In this document: in pieces, positions 45,795 to 58,728 of the stretch
Position numbering within the stretch: the first letter of the stretch is position 1
How the letters are laid out: every line of letters starts with the position of its first letter
Origin: Cryptomeria japonica
Lineage: Eukaryota; Streptophyta; Pinopsida; Cupressales; Cupressaceae
Length of the DNA: 64,000 bases
Direction of reading: 5' to 3'
Assembly (NCBI RefSeq): GCF_030272615.1
Contig: NC_081414.1
Location: 4,157,501-4,221,500 of the forward strand
Translations under genes and position numbers: made by a program
The notes under the pieces: model-generated
What the model saw: only the letters and a program-made list of their open reading frames with translations
Told to the model about the DNA's origin: nothing
Database searches by the model: none

Positions 45795-46926
45795 TGTAAT
45801 ACCCTAAAAATGATCATCTAAACCATGGGCCCTTAATCTCGACAACATCACCAAGGTCCTAACCAAAGGCATTAAATCAATCTTGAGCACATTATTAATT
45901 CTTTAATCATCAAATATCACATGGCAAATCAATTACTCAATATTAATTAAATATTCATTTAATTAATTGAATCATTTCCAAGAATATCATTTTGATCAAT
46001 TATCCCATTTTAATTTATTGAATATCCTTGCATATTTAATTAATTAATAAAATTGTCATTTAATCATACAAAAGGAATTAATTTATTACAAGAGAGGAAT
46101 TAATTACAAAACAAGAGTTGAATTGAAATTAAAATAAAAGAATTGAATTTTTCAGAGAAATCAAACTTGAGATATTATTTCTTTTTCTAAATTTAGAACT
46201 TGAAATCAAAAAAGCAATTTAATTGAATTATTGAATTATTCTCTAAAATTGGAACTCAAAGCTTTTCAGAAAAAGAAATTCAGTTGCATTGAAAAGACTA
46301 TTTTCTTGAATAAATAAAAGAGTTATCTATTTTTATCACAAATACATGGAATTAATTTATTATTATTTTCAATGCAACTTGGACTTCTAATTTGAATGCA
46401 TTTCAATTAAACTATAATTGGAATCTATCTCAAGGTTAACTTAACCTGATTTCTCAATTATTTTCAATTAATTCTAAATTGAGCTTTTCTCTTGGTAATT
46501 CTCTATAAATTCAGTCTTCAGCTCTTATTCCAATTTACCCCAGAGATTTTTGAGAACACGCTTGGAGATTATTATCACGCTAATTTTGCTCTGGAGTCAT
46601 TGAAGATTATTGTGCTTTTTTAGATTATTTGCATCCATTATTGCTTACATCCATTGTTGCTTGAATTGATTATTTGCTTGAATTATTCATCCATCTTGCA
46701 TCCATATAGTTAATATCGTATAGATTAAATCCTTCATCTTGGTGTAGTCTAGTCACTAGTATTGCTTATAACAATCTGAGAGCAATCTTATACTCGCATC
46801 TTTTAGAAGATAATTAGTCGCTTTGTTATGGTTTATTACTTATTGATTATTGATTACTAACCATGCATATAATGACTTAATTTAAGTGTTGTGCTTGCAG
46901 CTACAAACCACTTTTTCACACACACA
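45795..46926 (+). repeat. 5' LTR of Tat2
   Basis: Starts TGTAATACCCTAAAAATG, ends TTTTTCACACACACA with (CA)5. Rich in AATTAATT words. TATAAAT at 46504-46510 is the likely TATA box. It differs from the 3' LTR by scattered substitutions and short indels (for example an extra ATTTTACTCATCC in the 3' copy near 63125). Confidence 0.9.
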
Positions 46927-46930
46927 TATA

Positions 46931-46948
46931 TGGCGCCCATCGTGGGGC
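46931..46948 (+). other. Primer binding site of Tat2
   Basis: TGGCGCCCATCGTGGGGC, four bases after the LTR. TGGCGCC-type primer sites are usual in the Athila/Tat branch. The exact tRNA is not assigned. Confidence 0.75.
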
Positions 46949-49294
46949 AGAAAACTACATTTTTCGGCCTCCAAGACTAACTACTTGTTTTTTTTGTTAT
47001 TTTCCAAATTTCAGATTTTTCGATTTTTTTGTTCGTACATCTCGTACGATAATTACCACAGGCTGAAATGACAAACTACAGGTGTCGTACGAACTGGAAT
47101 CCTATCTCGTATGAGTTGGGATCTTGTATCATACGAGTTTTCATATTGTCATATGACTCTGTATTTTTTGGTAAAAAATAAAATAAAATTAAATTAAAAA
47201 AGGGCAAATTTTCATGATTTTTTTATTATTCTGATGACTGACCCTGACTGTTTATCTGTCTATCTCAGAATTTTTCATAGCCTAATCAGTTTTTGTAGAA
47301 CGCTTGTCAAAGAATATGCTTGTCGCACAAAGACAATATGATTACTGATTCGTTGTCTTTGCAGGTTGCCTAAAGAGAACCGATTAAACATCGTGTATTC
47401 TTTAAATTCATTTTTTAGGAACCTAACTTGCTATCTGGTTAAAGAATAAATCTGTCTTTTGTGTTTTTAGAAGATTCTAAGAGGTAGGAGAGTATGCTCT
47501 TGTCTTTTTCTATACAATCAGAAATCCAGACCCTTGAGGCTTTTTCTTTGTTTGAGATTTGTACATCTTAAGCAAGCCTGCCCTCCCGAGGGGTTGAAAA
47601 ACTCTTAAAGTCGTTATGGTCGGTGTGAGGGGAACGACCTAAGTGGGAATGGCTAGACCCCAAGTACTCCAACCCACTATAAAATAAATGTGATTTGATG
47701 AAAATCAAGTCAACGACAGTGCTCGGGAATAGCTCTCCTTCATACCTTCAGGTATATTAAACCTTGGTTTTCAAGGCTGGGAGACCTCTTAATTGAGTTT
47801 ATACCTCGACGTGTTGAAAGGATCCCTGACTAGTTCCAATTAAAATTAGAAGCTACCCGGTTCATCTCCGAAAGGGGGATAATCTTTGTGCAAGAGAGAT
47901 AGTAACTCTCCCAAGATACTTGTCATTTCATGCCCCCATTAGTGTTTGGAGTCGAATAATATGGCATTGAGAATCCATTGCATGAGACTCAACAACCGTA
48001 TTCTGATTAGCTATTGGGTGTGTACCTGAGTCTACAAGCAAAGGTTTTCTTTCCTCACCAAATTCCTTAGGGTTTGCATGTTGTGATTGGAGTCACTATA
48101 CATACTACTTGTTTTCCGTGTTTTCATCCCTGAAACAAAAATTGAAATATCAAAATTAGAGAAGCCAAGAAACAACTTAGTGATTTGAAACTCTATCCGT
48201 GTCATAAACTAGTCCATCCTAAGTCAAAACTATGTCCGTGTCAGAAACTAGTTTGTCCTAAGTCGAAACTCTTTCCATGTCAGAAACTAGTTCGTCCTAA
48301 ATTTGAAACTCTATCTATGTCAGAAACTAGTCCATCTTAAGTTGAAACTTTGTCCATGTCAGAAACTAGTCCATCCTAAGTCAAAACTCTGTCTGAGTCA
48401 GAAACTAGTCCATCCTAAGTTGAAACTTTGTCCGTGTTAGAAACTAGTCCATCCTAGGTCGAAACTTTGTCCGTGTCAGAAACTTGTCCATCTTAAGTCG
48501 AAATTTTGTATCCTGGTCCAAAATCACTCCATCTCATAATTGGTCATACTCAGTTATCATACTCAACAATCGAAAAAGCTCAGAATTTCTAGGCTCTGTC
48601 TTGTGAACAGTTGTACGAGTCTGATAATTTATCGTGCTACACCCGATCCTGTTTCGTACGAGTCTTCTGATTTGTCATCCTAGACCTGATTCCGTGTCAT
48701 ACGAGTCATTTTAATCTGTCATCTATATCATGTGTCGTACAAAACAAAACTGCTCTGAGTCTTTTGTCGTGCTGCACATACCCATCTATCGTATGGTATG
48801 AGACAACAACTCATACGAAACAAAACTTTTGTCGTCCTGTAACTGCTAAATTATCGTCAGGTTCAGAAATCCTGTCATACAAGTCTCTGGTTTTGTCAGA
48901 ATAGAATAGTCAATCTTGCCTAAAAACAACTTACAACGAACATAATACTGGTTATAAATTTTCCTGAGCATAAACAGATCAAGACAGTGTACCTATGCCA
49001 TTTGCGTTGCACGATTTGGTCGATCATCTTTCAACTAGTTCAATCAACTACCTATCAAATTTTATTCACTTAGATAATGTCTTATACAAGATAGATCGTT
49101 CCTGAAACCAAACTGAATCTTACACTACGCTTAGAATCAACTTAGATAAACGTCTTATACAGGATAGATCATTCCTGAAATCAGACTGAATCTCAGTTGT
49201 TTCTCCTAAACAATACATTAACCGAACAACTAGCTCTGAAATTGATCTTGACCTCTGCATCACAAACAACTTTAGGTCACACTAATCCATAAAA
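46949..49294 (+). other. Tat2 untranslated leader
   Basis: 2.3 kb with no gene. It contains scattered TCGTACGA-type words (47033-47170 and 48611-48890) and an array of 39-bp repeats (48187-48513). Confidence 0.6.
48187..48513 (+). repeat. About eight 39-bp tandem repeats in the Tat2 leader
   Basis: Degenerate units with GAAACTCTGTCCGTGTCAG and AAACTAGTCCATCCTAAGT. They differ from each other by a few substitutions. Confidence 0.88.
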
Positions 49295-51171
49295 ATGCCT
49301 ACACAAACCAGGAGTTCTTGTAAGAAAGAAGTCAAAGGCAAAGGAATACCCTTTTCATACACCGACAATCCATTTTATGAAAAGGATCCACTCACTGACA
49401 TACCGTCATCATCAAGCGAACCAATTTTTGATGAGCCTAAATCTCCCACTATATATGAGATGGAACACAATGACGAAAACAAGGATGATAATAACATTCC
49501 CAAAAATGATAATGATTCCTCATCATTAAGTGAGGCTAACGAAGACACTGAACCTCCAGAAAAATAAATCCTTGATTGTCAAAAGGACAAAGAATTTAGA
49601 AAAATGATGAAAGCTATCATGACCCGAGAGAAGGAAGACTATTTCTTAGAACTAGCAAAACAAGGTGCTAAACTTCCTACTGGATATGATGTACAGACAC
49701 TCGTTACTAAAAAGAAAGAATCACCTATACTTATGGTACACAAACAATTACTAGCCTTACGAATGGAGGTCATAAAACTGAATAATAAGGACAAGTCCCC
49801 AAAACAATATTCTCTGGAAACAATGTGTCCCTTTCCATTGGACAAGACTCTATACATGCCTCCATTTCCTTCACAAGTGGAGATCCCAAAATTTGATAAG
49901 TATGATGGTACCTCAGATCCCCGATATCATGTCAGAGAGTTTTGTGCTGCCTGTATGGAGTTCATGCATGATCAAACGTACCTCATGCGCCTTTTCCCAA
50001 GGAGTTTAGGGGGTCAAGCAATGGAATGGTTCTCAAGTCTACCCAAAAGGATAAAAACGTTCGAAGAACTAATCCAACTATTTTTACAATAGTACTCATA
50101 CAACATTCGACATCCTATGACTATGATCGAGCTTTGCAATACTAAACAAAAAACAGGGGATCCTCTTCTTACTTCCTCCAACGCTGGAGAAAGATGTTTT
50201 CTAAGTATTCTCGACCTATCCTAGACTCCGAGAAAATGGATATATTTGTCAATAACTTGGTTCCCGAACTGAAATATAGTATACAAATGCAAGTACACCC
50301 ATCATTTAACAAAATGGTAGATAATGCTATTCGAATGGAAGATGTGCTCATAAACAAGGGGGATATCACACCTTAGAAAGAAATACAACCAGGATCTAGC
50401 TCTAAAGAGAAGAACAAGTATTGGAAGTTTGGCAAAGACAATAACAAGAATGTTGTTAATGATGGAATAGTAGACACTGTCAAAGCCAACTCAAAATCCA
50501 CAATATTCAAATTGGCTAGTGGTACACAAGCACTTAAAGCCGCTGAGGCTGTAGCAGAAAATCCGCCAAAGAAAACAAAGGAATGGTTCAAAGAAAAGCC
50601 TTGGCTTTCCAAACCTAAGCGTGATTTTACTCCTCTCAAAGAATCGTATGAATCCGCTTTCAAAACTTTGTTGGCAAACAACTTGATAACACTACCAGAT
50701 AACTCCAAACCATATGATCCAAAAGTTAAACCAAGATGGTGGAGAGAAAATGAATATTGTGACTTCCATCGAAATAAAGGTCATAACATAAACAATTGCA
50801 TGAAGCTAAAACATGAGATTCAAGATCTCATAGACGTTGGTAAAGTTGTTGTTGGGAATCATCCGACTAATGCAGATCATAAAGCATTTAAAGACCCTTT
50901 GCCTATTTACGAACAAGGTGATTCTTCAAAGACCAAAGGAGGTGCCAAGGTAAATTATACTTATGCCAGTCAGGACAACGTTATCAACATGATTGAGCCT
51001 TCCCACTTGGAATATTGCAATGTGATTATAGGCCAAGATAAACCAAATGAATCACGCTATGTAAGAGCTCTCACCCGTTCTCAAAAGAAAGTCACCCTCC
51101 AAGGAGCTAGTTCTTCCGACCTAGCTCAAGCAACATCAAACCCACCAGCCTTGCCAAACAAACAAAAATAA
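49295..51171 (+). pseudogene. gag: Tat2 gag
   Basis: Starts MPTQTRSSCKKEVKGKG, with an acidic N-terminal region. The capsid-like core reads MPPFPSQVEIPKFDKYDGTS, then LFPRSLGGQAMEWFSSLP. A stop at 50090 is followed by a frameshift before 50194; after that the frame is shared with pol. RWWRENEYCDFHRNKGHNIN and NCMKLKHEIQDLID form the variant zinc-knuckle region typical of Tat gag (C-x2-H-x4-H-x4-C spacing). Gag would form the particle and bind RNA. Confidence 0.82.
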
Positions 51172-52095
51172 TCAACCTTGGACAAATTTAAAAGGTTAAC
51201 TTAATCATCATCTTCTGGATATAGTGTCATTGAACAGTTGAAAAGGACAAATGCTCAAATCTCAATCTTTGAATTGCTAAAACTCTTATCTACTCACAAA
51301 GAGATCCTAGACAAAGCATTGCTCACCACCAACGTTCCAAAAGATTTAGACATTGATCGGTTTCAGTCTATGGTGGGTCATCTGACTTCACCTTACTATC
51401 CGACCTTCTCTCAAGAAGATGATAACTCACTAAATCATCCACATAATGAGCCATTGCATATTGAAGCCATGATCCATAAACACAGAGTCAAACATGTTTT
51501 GATAGATCGAGGCGCGGGGTTGAATATTTGTACTTACAATCTGCTTACACAACTAGGATTCTCTGAAAATGTCATTGATCATGGCAAGAAAATAACAATA
51601 AAAGCCTATGATGAGGAAGAAAGGACTTCTAAAGGTCTGGTGTCATTACCTATCAGAGTGAGACCAATACAAAGAGATGTCCTTTTCCAAGTACTTGATA
51701 TTCCTTTGTCATACAATATATTACTGGGCAGGTCGTGGATTCATGAAATGAAGGCAGTACCGTCAACATACCATCAATGCTTAAAGTTTACTTATAACGG
51801 AGCTGAAGTCAGTATTCAAGCTGATATAAATGTCGTATGTAATGCATTGACAAAAGGTGCAGATACTTTTGTGCCTCATAATAGGGCAACCTCTCCAAAT
51901 GCAGATCCAGAATCACTAATGAAAGACTTGGAAAAGAGATTGAAGATTACAAATATCGGCATGGATGGCTACAAGATAGAACGGGTACTTTCATTAGTTT
52001 CTCTCCCTCCATCACCAAAACAGTTGGGCAAGCCATCAGAGGCTATTAGAACACAAACTTAAGCTCCAAATACCATATATGATGGTCTCTTTGTA
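51172..52095 (+). pseudogene. pol: Tat2 aspartic protease domain
   Basis: Retropepsin-like domain that would cut gag-pol. IEAMIHKHRVKHVLIDRGAG and LNICTYNLLTQLGF hold the active-site loop, then LPIRVRPIQRDVLFQVLDI and YNILLGRSWIHEM the C-terminal part. The catalytic loop reads D-R-G-A-G, with Arg after the Asp where small residues are usual. Stops at 51202, 52060 and 52096. Confidence 0.8.
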
Positions 52096-52110
52096 TAGTC
52101 TTCTACCTCC

Positions 52111-52422
52111 TTGGTAGATGAAATAAAAGAGGATGTTGTTCTTAACTGGCTCTTTAAGGAAGATAGTCAAAATGAGGAGGTACGACATTGTGAGATTTCC
52201 TCAAACCAATATGGTCCTGGCTACAAAATGATTCAACACATGGGGTACTCAGGTACTGGTCATTTAGGCAAACAAAAGGAAGGTATTACTGAACCAATTC
52301 AGCTACAAACCAAATCCACAAATGATAAGGCTGGACTGGGTTACGATCCGAAAAAGACATCAAACCAAAAACATGTTTCTAAGTCTAAGTGGCAGAAAAG
52401 AATATTGCCTTTAACATTATAG
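52111..52422 (+). pseudogene. G-patch domain between Tat2 protease and RT
   Basis: GPGYKMIQHMGYSGTGHLGK followed by GITEPIQLQ and AGLGYD has the regularly spaced glycines and the aromatic start of a G-patch, an RNA-binding or helicase-activating module. It is in frame with protease and RT. Stop at 52420. Confidence 0.7.
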
Positions 52423-54762
52423 GAAATAGACACTCAACAAACAAAAGCAGAGTGTAGAAAAGAGAAAGAGGAATCAGCAATCAAGAAAGAAGAAACAGTC
52501 AGTGCTCAAGATTCAATGGTATCAGCTACAATAATATAAGAAGTTGAGGTCCCTGAGGATATAAGAGATGAAGTAGTAAGAATCAGAGAATTGTTTGCAC
52601 CGCTAAAAGTTCCAGTCACATATACTGGCAAGCAGCAAGTAGACGATTCGAAGACTGATTCAAATGAGTATGAATGGGGTCCTGGCCATCTCTCAGACAC
52701 ATCCACTACAGAAACTCCAGAAGAGACTAGCAATGTCATAAATGATGCTCAAGAGTTGATGCGCATAAAACTAGAGAAATAAATATAGGAAATTAGACAA
52801 AATAGACAAGAAAATTATGAACAAGGACTGAAAGAAGGAAGAATACCAGAAAGCTTCTCATCTATGTACCCCTATCCTAAAACAGACCAAATTAGGTATA
52901 GCACTACACAAGAAGAGTTGGAAGCTATAGAAGAAGAACCAATTATCAGTCTAGAAGAAGCTGAATGGACTAGACGAAAGCAAATCACAGAAGCATCAAG
53001 ATCATGTCAACAGGTGTGTCAGATACAAGTGACAAATGAACCAAAACATGAAGGAACTTGCAGTATTAAAGATGTTGGTGTTGATACCATACATACACTT
53101 ATTAAATCACTTGAAGAAGACTTAGAAACTTCACTTGATGACTCTGATGACAGTCCTATTCAGGACAATATCTACTCAGCCTCAAATCCTGAATCAGCTG
53201 ATACAAACAATGAAAATCTGTCTACTGATCTTATCACTATTAAACCACAATATGACATCCAATATGGCATAGTGAACGGCGTTACAAGTATGTCTATCGG
53301 ATTAGATCAACTAAATATTAACGTGAACTTTAATAATCATGATCTAACTCTTCCTGGTCTCGAGACACTTACACAAGGTATCCTTCTGGAACTTGACTTT
53401 TCGATCCGCCGTTGTGATAACAATACCGTGAATGCTCTTGAACCTATCCAAGATTTATCCTTAGTACATCCCGAATCGATTGACTGTACTTTACAAAACC
53501 AGCCCATGGATATACCTACTTTTGCCGATGACTATACGTTAGCCTATTATCTCAATGCAGTCAAACCTATAGACTCTTCCACCAGTGAACAAAGTGAAAA
53601 TATGACTGAAGCGGGTATCAAGTATCTTAGTCCCAAAAACAAGAAAAATAAAAACAAAAGATCCGATGGCGAAAACCTTATTGTGGCGGTGTTAGAATCT
53701 AAAAAAGAGAAAATAAAGGACGTACCTAAAGGTGAAAACCTCTCTGAGGCACCTGAAGGTGAGATACTTGATATACTACCAAGTCATTTCCAGGAAAGGT
53801 CCTCCATATTGATCGAGCCAACTCAGCCAGTGAACATTGGGAGTAAAGAGACACCACACATCATTCATGTAGCTCAATCACTATCAGCAGAAGAATTGAA
53901 GGAGTTCACTCAACTATTCTTAGAAAAGAAAATAAACTTTGCATGGAAGTACTCTGATATGCCAGGCTTGGATCCTGATCTCATTATGCACCATCTTTCA
54001 ATTACATCGAGAGTAAAACCAGTTAAGCAAAAACTCTGTAAGATGCACCCGCATGTAGCACTATTAGTCAAGGTTGAACTAGAAAAACTGCTCAAAGCTG
54101 GATTCATTAGAGCTATAGATTATGTCGAATGGATTTCAAACATAGTACCTGTGTCGAAGGCAAACAAGTCTATCAGAGTTTGTACTGACTTCAGATATCT
54201 TAACAAAGCTTGTCCGAAGGATGACTTTCCATTACCAAATATTGATATGATAGTCAACATAACTACTAGATATGAGATGTACTCACTAATGGACGAATTC
54301 TCCATATATAATCAAATCAAAATAGCTCCTGGAGATCAAGAAAAGACAGCTTTCACCTGTGCATGGGGAACCTTTTGCTGGAACGTCATGCCATTTGGGC
54401 TAAAGAATGCAGGAGCAACCTATCAAAGAGCAGTTACAACTATTTTTCATGACATGATGCATAAGAATATGGAAGATTATGTTGATGACACCTTAGTGAA
54501 GATTATGAAAAGATCAACGCATATTCAAGAGTTAGGTCCTATACTCGATAGAATGGAAAAGTTCAAACTCCAATTAAATCCAAAGAAGTGTGCATTCGGA
54601 GTGACATCTGGTAAACTACTTGGCTATATCATTTCAAAGAAGGGAATCGAGGTTGATCCTGAGAAGGTCCAAGCTATAATGGAAATGTCACCTCCGAAGA
54701 ACATCAGTCAAATGAGAAGTCTACAGGGACGTCTCCAATCCATCAGACAATTCATTTCTTAG
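52423..54762 (+). pseudogene. pol: Tat2 linker and reverse transcriptase
   Basis: A long acidic linker (52423 to about 53900) precedes RT. RT motifs: LEKLLKAGFIRAIDYVEW, VCTDFRYLNKACPKDDFPLP, FGLKNAGATYQRA, and the catalytic box YVDD in MEDYVDDTLVK (about 54472-54500), then LNPKKCAFGV and LLGYIISKKGIEVDPEKV. The frame is open from 52864 to a TAG at 54760, so RT itself is intact to read. Confidence 0.9.
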
Positions 54763-55671
54763 CTAGCAGACAAAGCTCAACCTTTCACAAAGGTATTGAG
54801 AAAAGAAGTAATATACAACTGGGATCAACAGTGTGAACAACATCTTCAATAGATAAAAGAGTACCTATCAAATCCACTGATATTGATGCCACCGATTCAG
54901 GGTAAACCACTAATCTTATATATATCAGCAACTGATTCATCGCTGGGGGCACTTCTGGCACAACAGGATGACAACAAAAAGGAACGCGCTATTTATTACA
55001 TCAGCAAGACATTGGTGTCTTATGAAATGAACTACACTATAATAGAAAAAGCATGTTTGGCATTAGTCTTTGCATCACAAAAACTGAGACACTGCATGCT
55101 AGCACATTCAGTCAAGCTAGTGGCCAAAATTGATCCACTCAAGTATCTTCTCAATAAGGCAACACTTACAGGAAGATTAGCAAAATGGGTTATGATCCTT
55201 ATAGAGTTTGACATTGAATATGTGAAACGCAAAGCCCTAAAAGGACAGGTAATTGTTGATCAACTTGCTGAAGCTCTGCTTGAGGACACTCAACCGCTAC
55301 ACATAGAGTTTCCAAATGAATCTATAATGCACCTTACTCAACAAACTTGGAAAATGTTCTTTGATGGGTCTTTTACTCAGAATGGTTCAGGTGCTGGCAT
55401 ATTATTCATTACTCCTCAGAAGTATTCAATCCCAAAGTCTTATAAGATTTTATTCCCTTGCACGAACAACATTGCAGAATATGAAGCTTTGGTGAATAGG
55501 ATAAAACTAGCTATTGAATGGAAGGTTGCAAAATTGTATATCTATGGAGATTCTCAGCTGGTGGTTAATCAAATCAATGATACATATCAGACTCGAGATG
55601 AGAAACTGATGCCTTACAAGAGAATGGTTGATGATCTTAAGAAGTATTTTGCTTTTGTATCATTCCAATAG
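54763..55671 (+). pseudogene. pol: Tat2 RNase H and second (archaeal-type) RNase H
   Basis: The first RNase H covers LILYISATDSSLGALLAQQD to YFISKTLV-like YYISKTLVSYEMNYT. The second begins WKMFFDGSFTQNGSGAGILF and continues NNIAEYEALVNRIKLAIE and IYGDSQLVVNQI, with acidic residues D, E and D in the expected order. A duplicated RNase H marks the Tat lineage. Stops at 54760, 54850 and 55669. Confidence 0.88.
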
Positions 55672-57099
55672 ATTCCTAGGTCTGCAAACAGAGCTGCAGT
55701 TGCTATGGCTACCTTGGCATCTATACCTGAGTTATAGGAGTCCAATTTTTGCTTTGATTTCCTGGTGGAAGAGTTATATTACCCCACTTATGATTCTCTT
55801 GAGACCCAAATAGTCTATTCTATTATTGGACATGACTCATCCTGATACAGCCACATCTATTCCTATCTATGCGACCAAATTATCCCTGGAAATCTTACCC
55901 GAAATGAGAAAAGAAACCTAACTCGAAATGCTTTGTGATATGTTATCATAGCTAATGATTTATTTAGACGAGGTTTGGACAGTACATTGCTTAGATGTCT
56001 AGAAACTGAATAATCTAAACGTGCATTATCGGAAGTCCATGAAGGTATTTGTGGATCTCATTCGAATGGCCTTACTTTAGCTCATAAACTACTACGGGCT
56101 TACTACTACTGGCCAGACATGGAAAAAGATGCCATCCAATTTGCTAAGACTTGTGAGAAATGTCAGCTTCATGGAAATCTCATGCATGCCCCGGCAAGGG
56201 ACCTCATACCATTTATAACACACCGGCCTTTTCAGCAATGTGCCTTTGATCTCACTGGTCAAATATGTCCTACTTCATCCAACGGATATAAATTCATCAT
56301 AATTGCCACTGAGTATTTCACCAAGTGGGTAGAAGCAGTTCCACTCATTAAAGCAATCGGTAAACAAGTCACCTTGTTCATCTTGAACTATATCATCTAT
56401 AGGTATGGGATACCTTCGTCCATCGTGACTGATAATGGAGGATAGTTTAAGAATAAAGATCTGGACGAGCTTTGTGAGAAATTCAAAATAAAGCAACACT
56501 GGTCATCGATATATTACCCTCAAGGTAATGGACAAGCTGAGGCGTCTAACAAAAACCTACTGACTATCTTGCATAGAACAGTGAACAAATCCAGGAAGGA
56601 TTGGCATCTGTAGCTCAATCCTGCACTATGGGCTTACAGAACAAGTATCAGAACACCTACTGGGGCTACACCTTTCTCTTTGGTGTATGGGTCCGAAGCA
56701 GTACTACCTATTGAAGTAGAAATACCATCTCTAAGAGTTTCTTTGCAAGGTCTTGTTACTGATGTAGATCATATAATATCTAGATTTCAAGAACTCGAAT
56801 TGTTGGATGAGCGTCGACAAGTGGCGTTTGATCATCTCAGAGTATATTAGAAGAGAATGTACAGAGGATATAATAAGAAAGTTTGACAAAGAGAATTTTA
56901 GGTTGGTGACCTAGTTCTGAGAGAAAATCCAAAAAATCAACAGTTTCGTGACAATAAAGGGAAGTTTGAACCCAACTGGCTGGGTCCCTACATTGTTACT
57001 GCAATATTCGGCTCTGGTGCCTATCAACTCTCAAACTCGGAAAGAGAACAACTCCATGAACTAATTAACACCATCCACTTGAAGAAATTCTTCGCTTAG
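55672..57099 (+). pseudogene. pol: Tat2 integrase
   Basis: The zinc-binding part has HEGICGSHSNG and CEKCQLHG. The catalytic core has the first Asp in FDLTGQI, the second in VTDNGG and the Glu in PQGNGQAEASN. The C-terminal part has NWLGPYIVTAIFGSGAYQL. No chromodomain is visible. In-frame stops at 55735, 55843, 55936, 56011, 56443, 56611, 56848, 56884 and 56899; the final stop is at 57097. Confidence 0.88.
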
Positions 57100-58728
57100 C
57101 ATTCTTTGTGCCACCAACTTGTACAACTGGAAAAAGTCCTAAAATTTTTTTTTAAAAAAAATCATAAAATACAAAAAAAAAAAAAAAAAAAAACATCAAA
57201 AGAAAAATAAAATAAAAAGAAAGAAAATGCCTTGGTGAAAACCTGGTAAACAGGCACCTTGGTAAAAAAAAAATTTGAATCTCTGCCAAGCAAGTGAAAA
57301 CCTGGCAAACAGGCGCCTCTTGTACTCAAGCGTTCCATCTATCAACACAATGTTGGCATTTCTTGCTTTCATGCATCTTTGCTTTCGCTTGTACATATTT
57401 TTCAGTCACTTTCATGACATCTTGGTTTGTTGGAACCCTCATGACTTGAAACTGATCAGCGTCCTAATCTTAGGTTACTCGACAGAGCAATTTACATATC
57501 CTAAGCAGTACTAACCAAGTCATCTTTCCGTCAGTGAATCGTGGTCGTCCACTCTGAGTCAGTCACCTGTCTCCTAACTACCAAAGATTTTTTTATCACT
57601 GAGTAAGCAAGAAAAACAACATAATGGAAAACAATCACTAAACAGTTTGAGCTATGAATGAAAATTTTCTATGTGTGCTGTCTTTTATATTGGTTTTCGA
57701 TTATTATCCCTCTGAGTAATTCGAGGAAGTCTATTGTGACTAAGAGGAGCAAGGATTGGGGGCATAATATTTCTATGTTTTTTGCTTGTAGGAATGATCC
57801 CAATGATTTGGAAACATATAAATTAGCTGGGTATCTATGATAAGAGCCTTCACAACAAGGTGAAATCGCCTCACATACCTCGACTTCGCTTATTTGTATG
57901 CTACAGGGAGGTCCATATCATTTCTTTGTTTGTTTTGAGGGAATTTCTTTATGATGCAATGCGGGTCCCTACAAAATCTGTCCAAGGATATGAACGAAAA
58001 AGGGTCATTGCAAACAAGATAATACTTATTGCACATTGAAAAAGAAAGGAACTCTAACCTGCCTGTTGTGTTCGTTATGCTCAGTGATGAATCTTAAGTA
58101 TTTTAAATCTAGTGACTAGGTTTAGGATGCATTTCGCATATCATTTCACATATCATTTCGCATATCATTCTACATTTTTGTGAATTTAGAGTGATTTCAG
58201 TATGATAATAATCTCTTTATCTTCTGAATGAGAGTTGAAAGCATCATCATTTCTTATGCTAAATGGTCTATTTATCATCATTTCTTCGATCGAGTACTTT
58301 TGTTTTGAGATGTTAGCTGCATACATAACATTTAATATAGCTTCATACATTTCATTATTTGCTCATCTGCATTCATCTTATTGCATAGAAAAATAAAAAC
58401 ATTGCATTTCTCATATTACTCAATACTCATTCATTTATTTGCATATGAAAATAAACAAAAATAGACATCCATAATCATTTGCATTACATACATACATATT
58501 GAAAAGAAATGCATACATATAGAATAAAGCATATAAAAGACATCTCATAAACGAATCAACACAAGTATGATGAAGTCAAATCGGATCTTGTATATATATA
58601 TCATGTCAAGTCTAAAGGTACAAAATGATGTCGAATGACATACAAACTCCCATTGGAGCAAGAATCGTATAGGCTACAAAAAAATGGGTGTGTCTACAAA
58701 AAATGTATCCGAGCTACAAGAAGAATAT
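57100..58728. other. Tat2 spacer between integrase and antisense PMD
   Basis: Noncoding. 57140-57270 is A-rich with a long A run; two GGTGAAAACCTGGTAAACAG-like units lie at 57230-57320. The rest is AT-rich with CATTTC/CATATC words (58130-58620). No gene seen. Confidence 0.6.
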
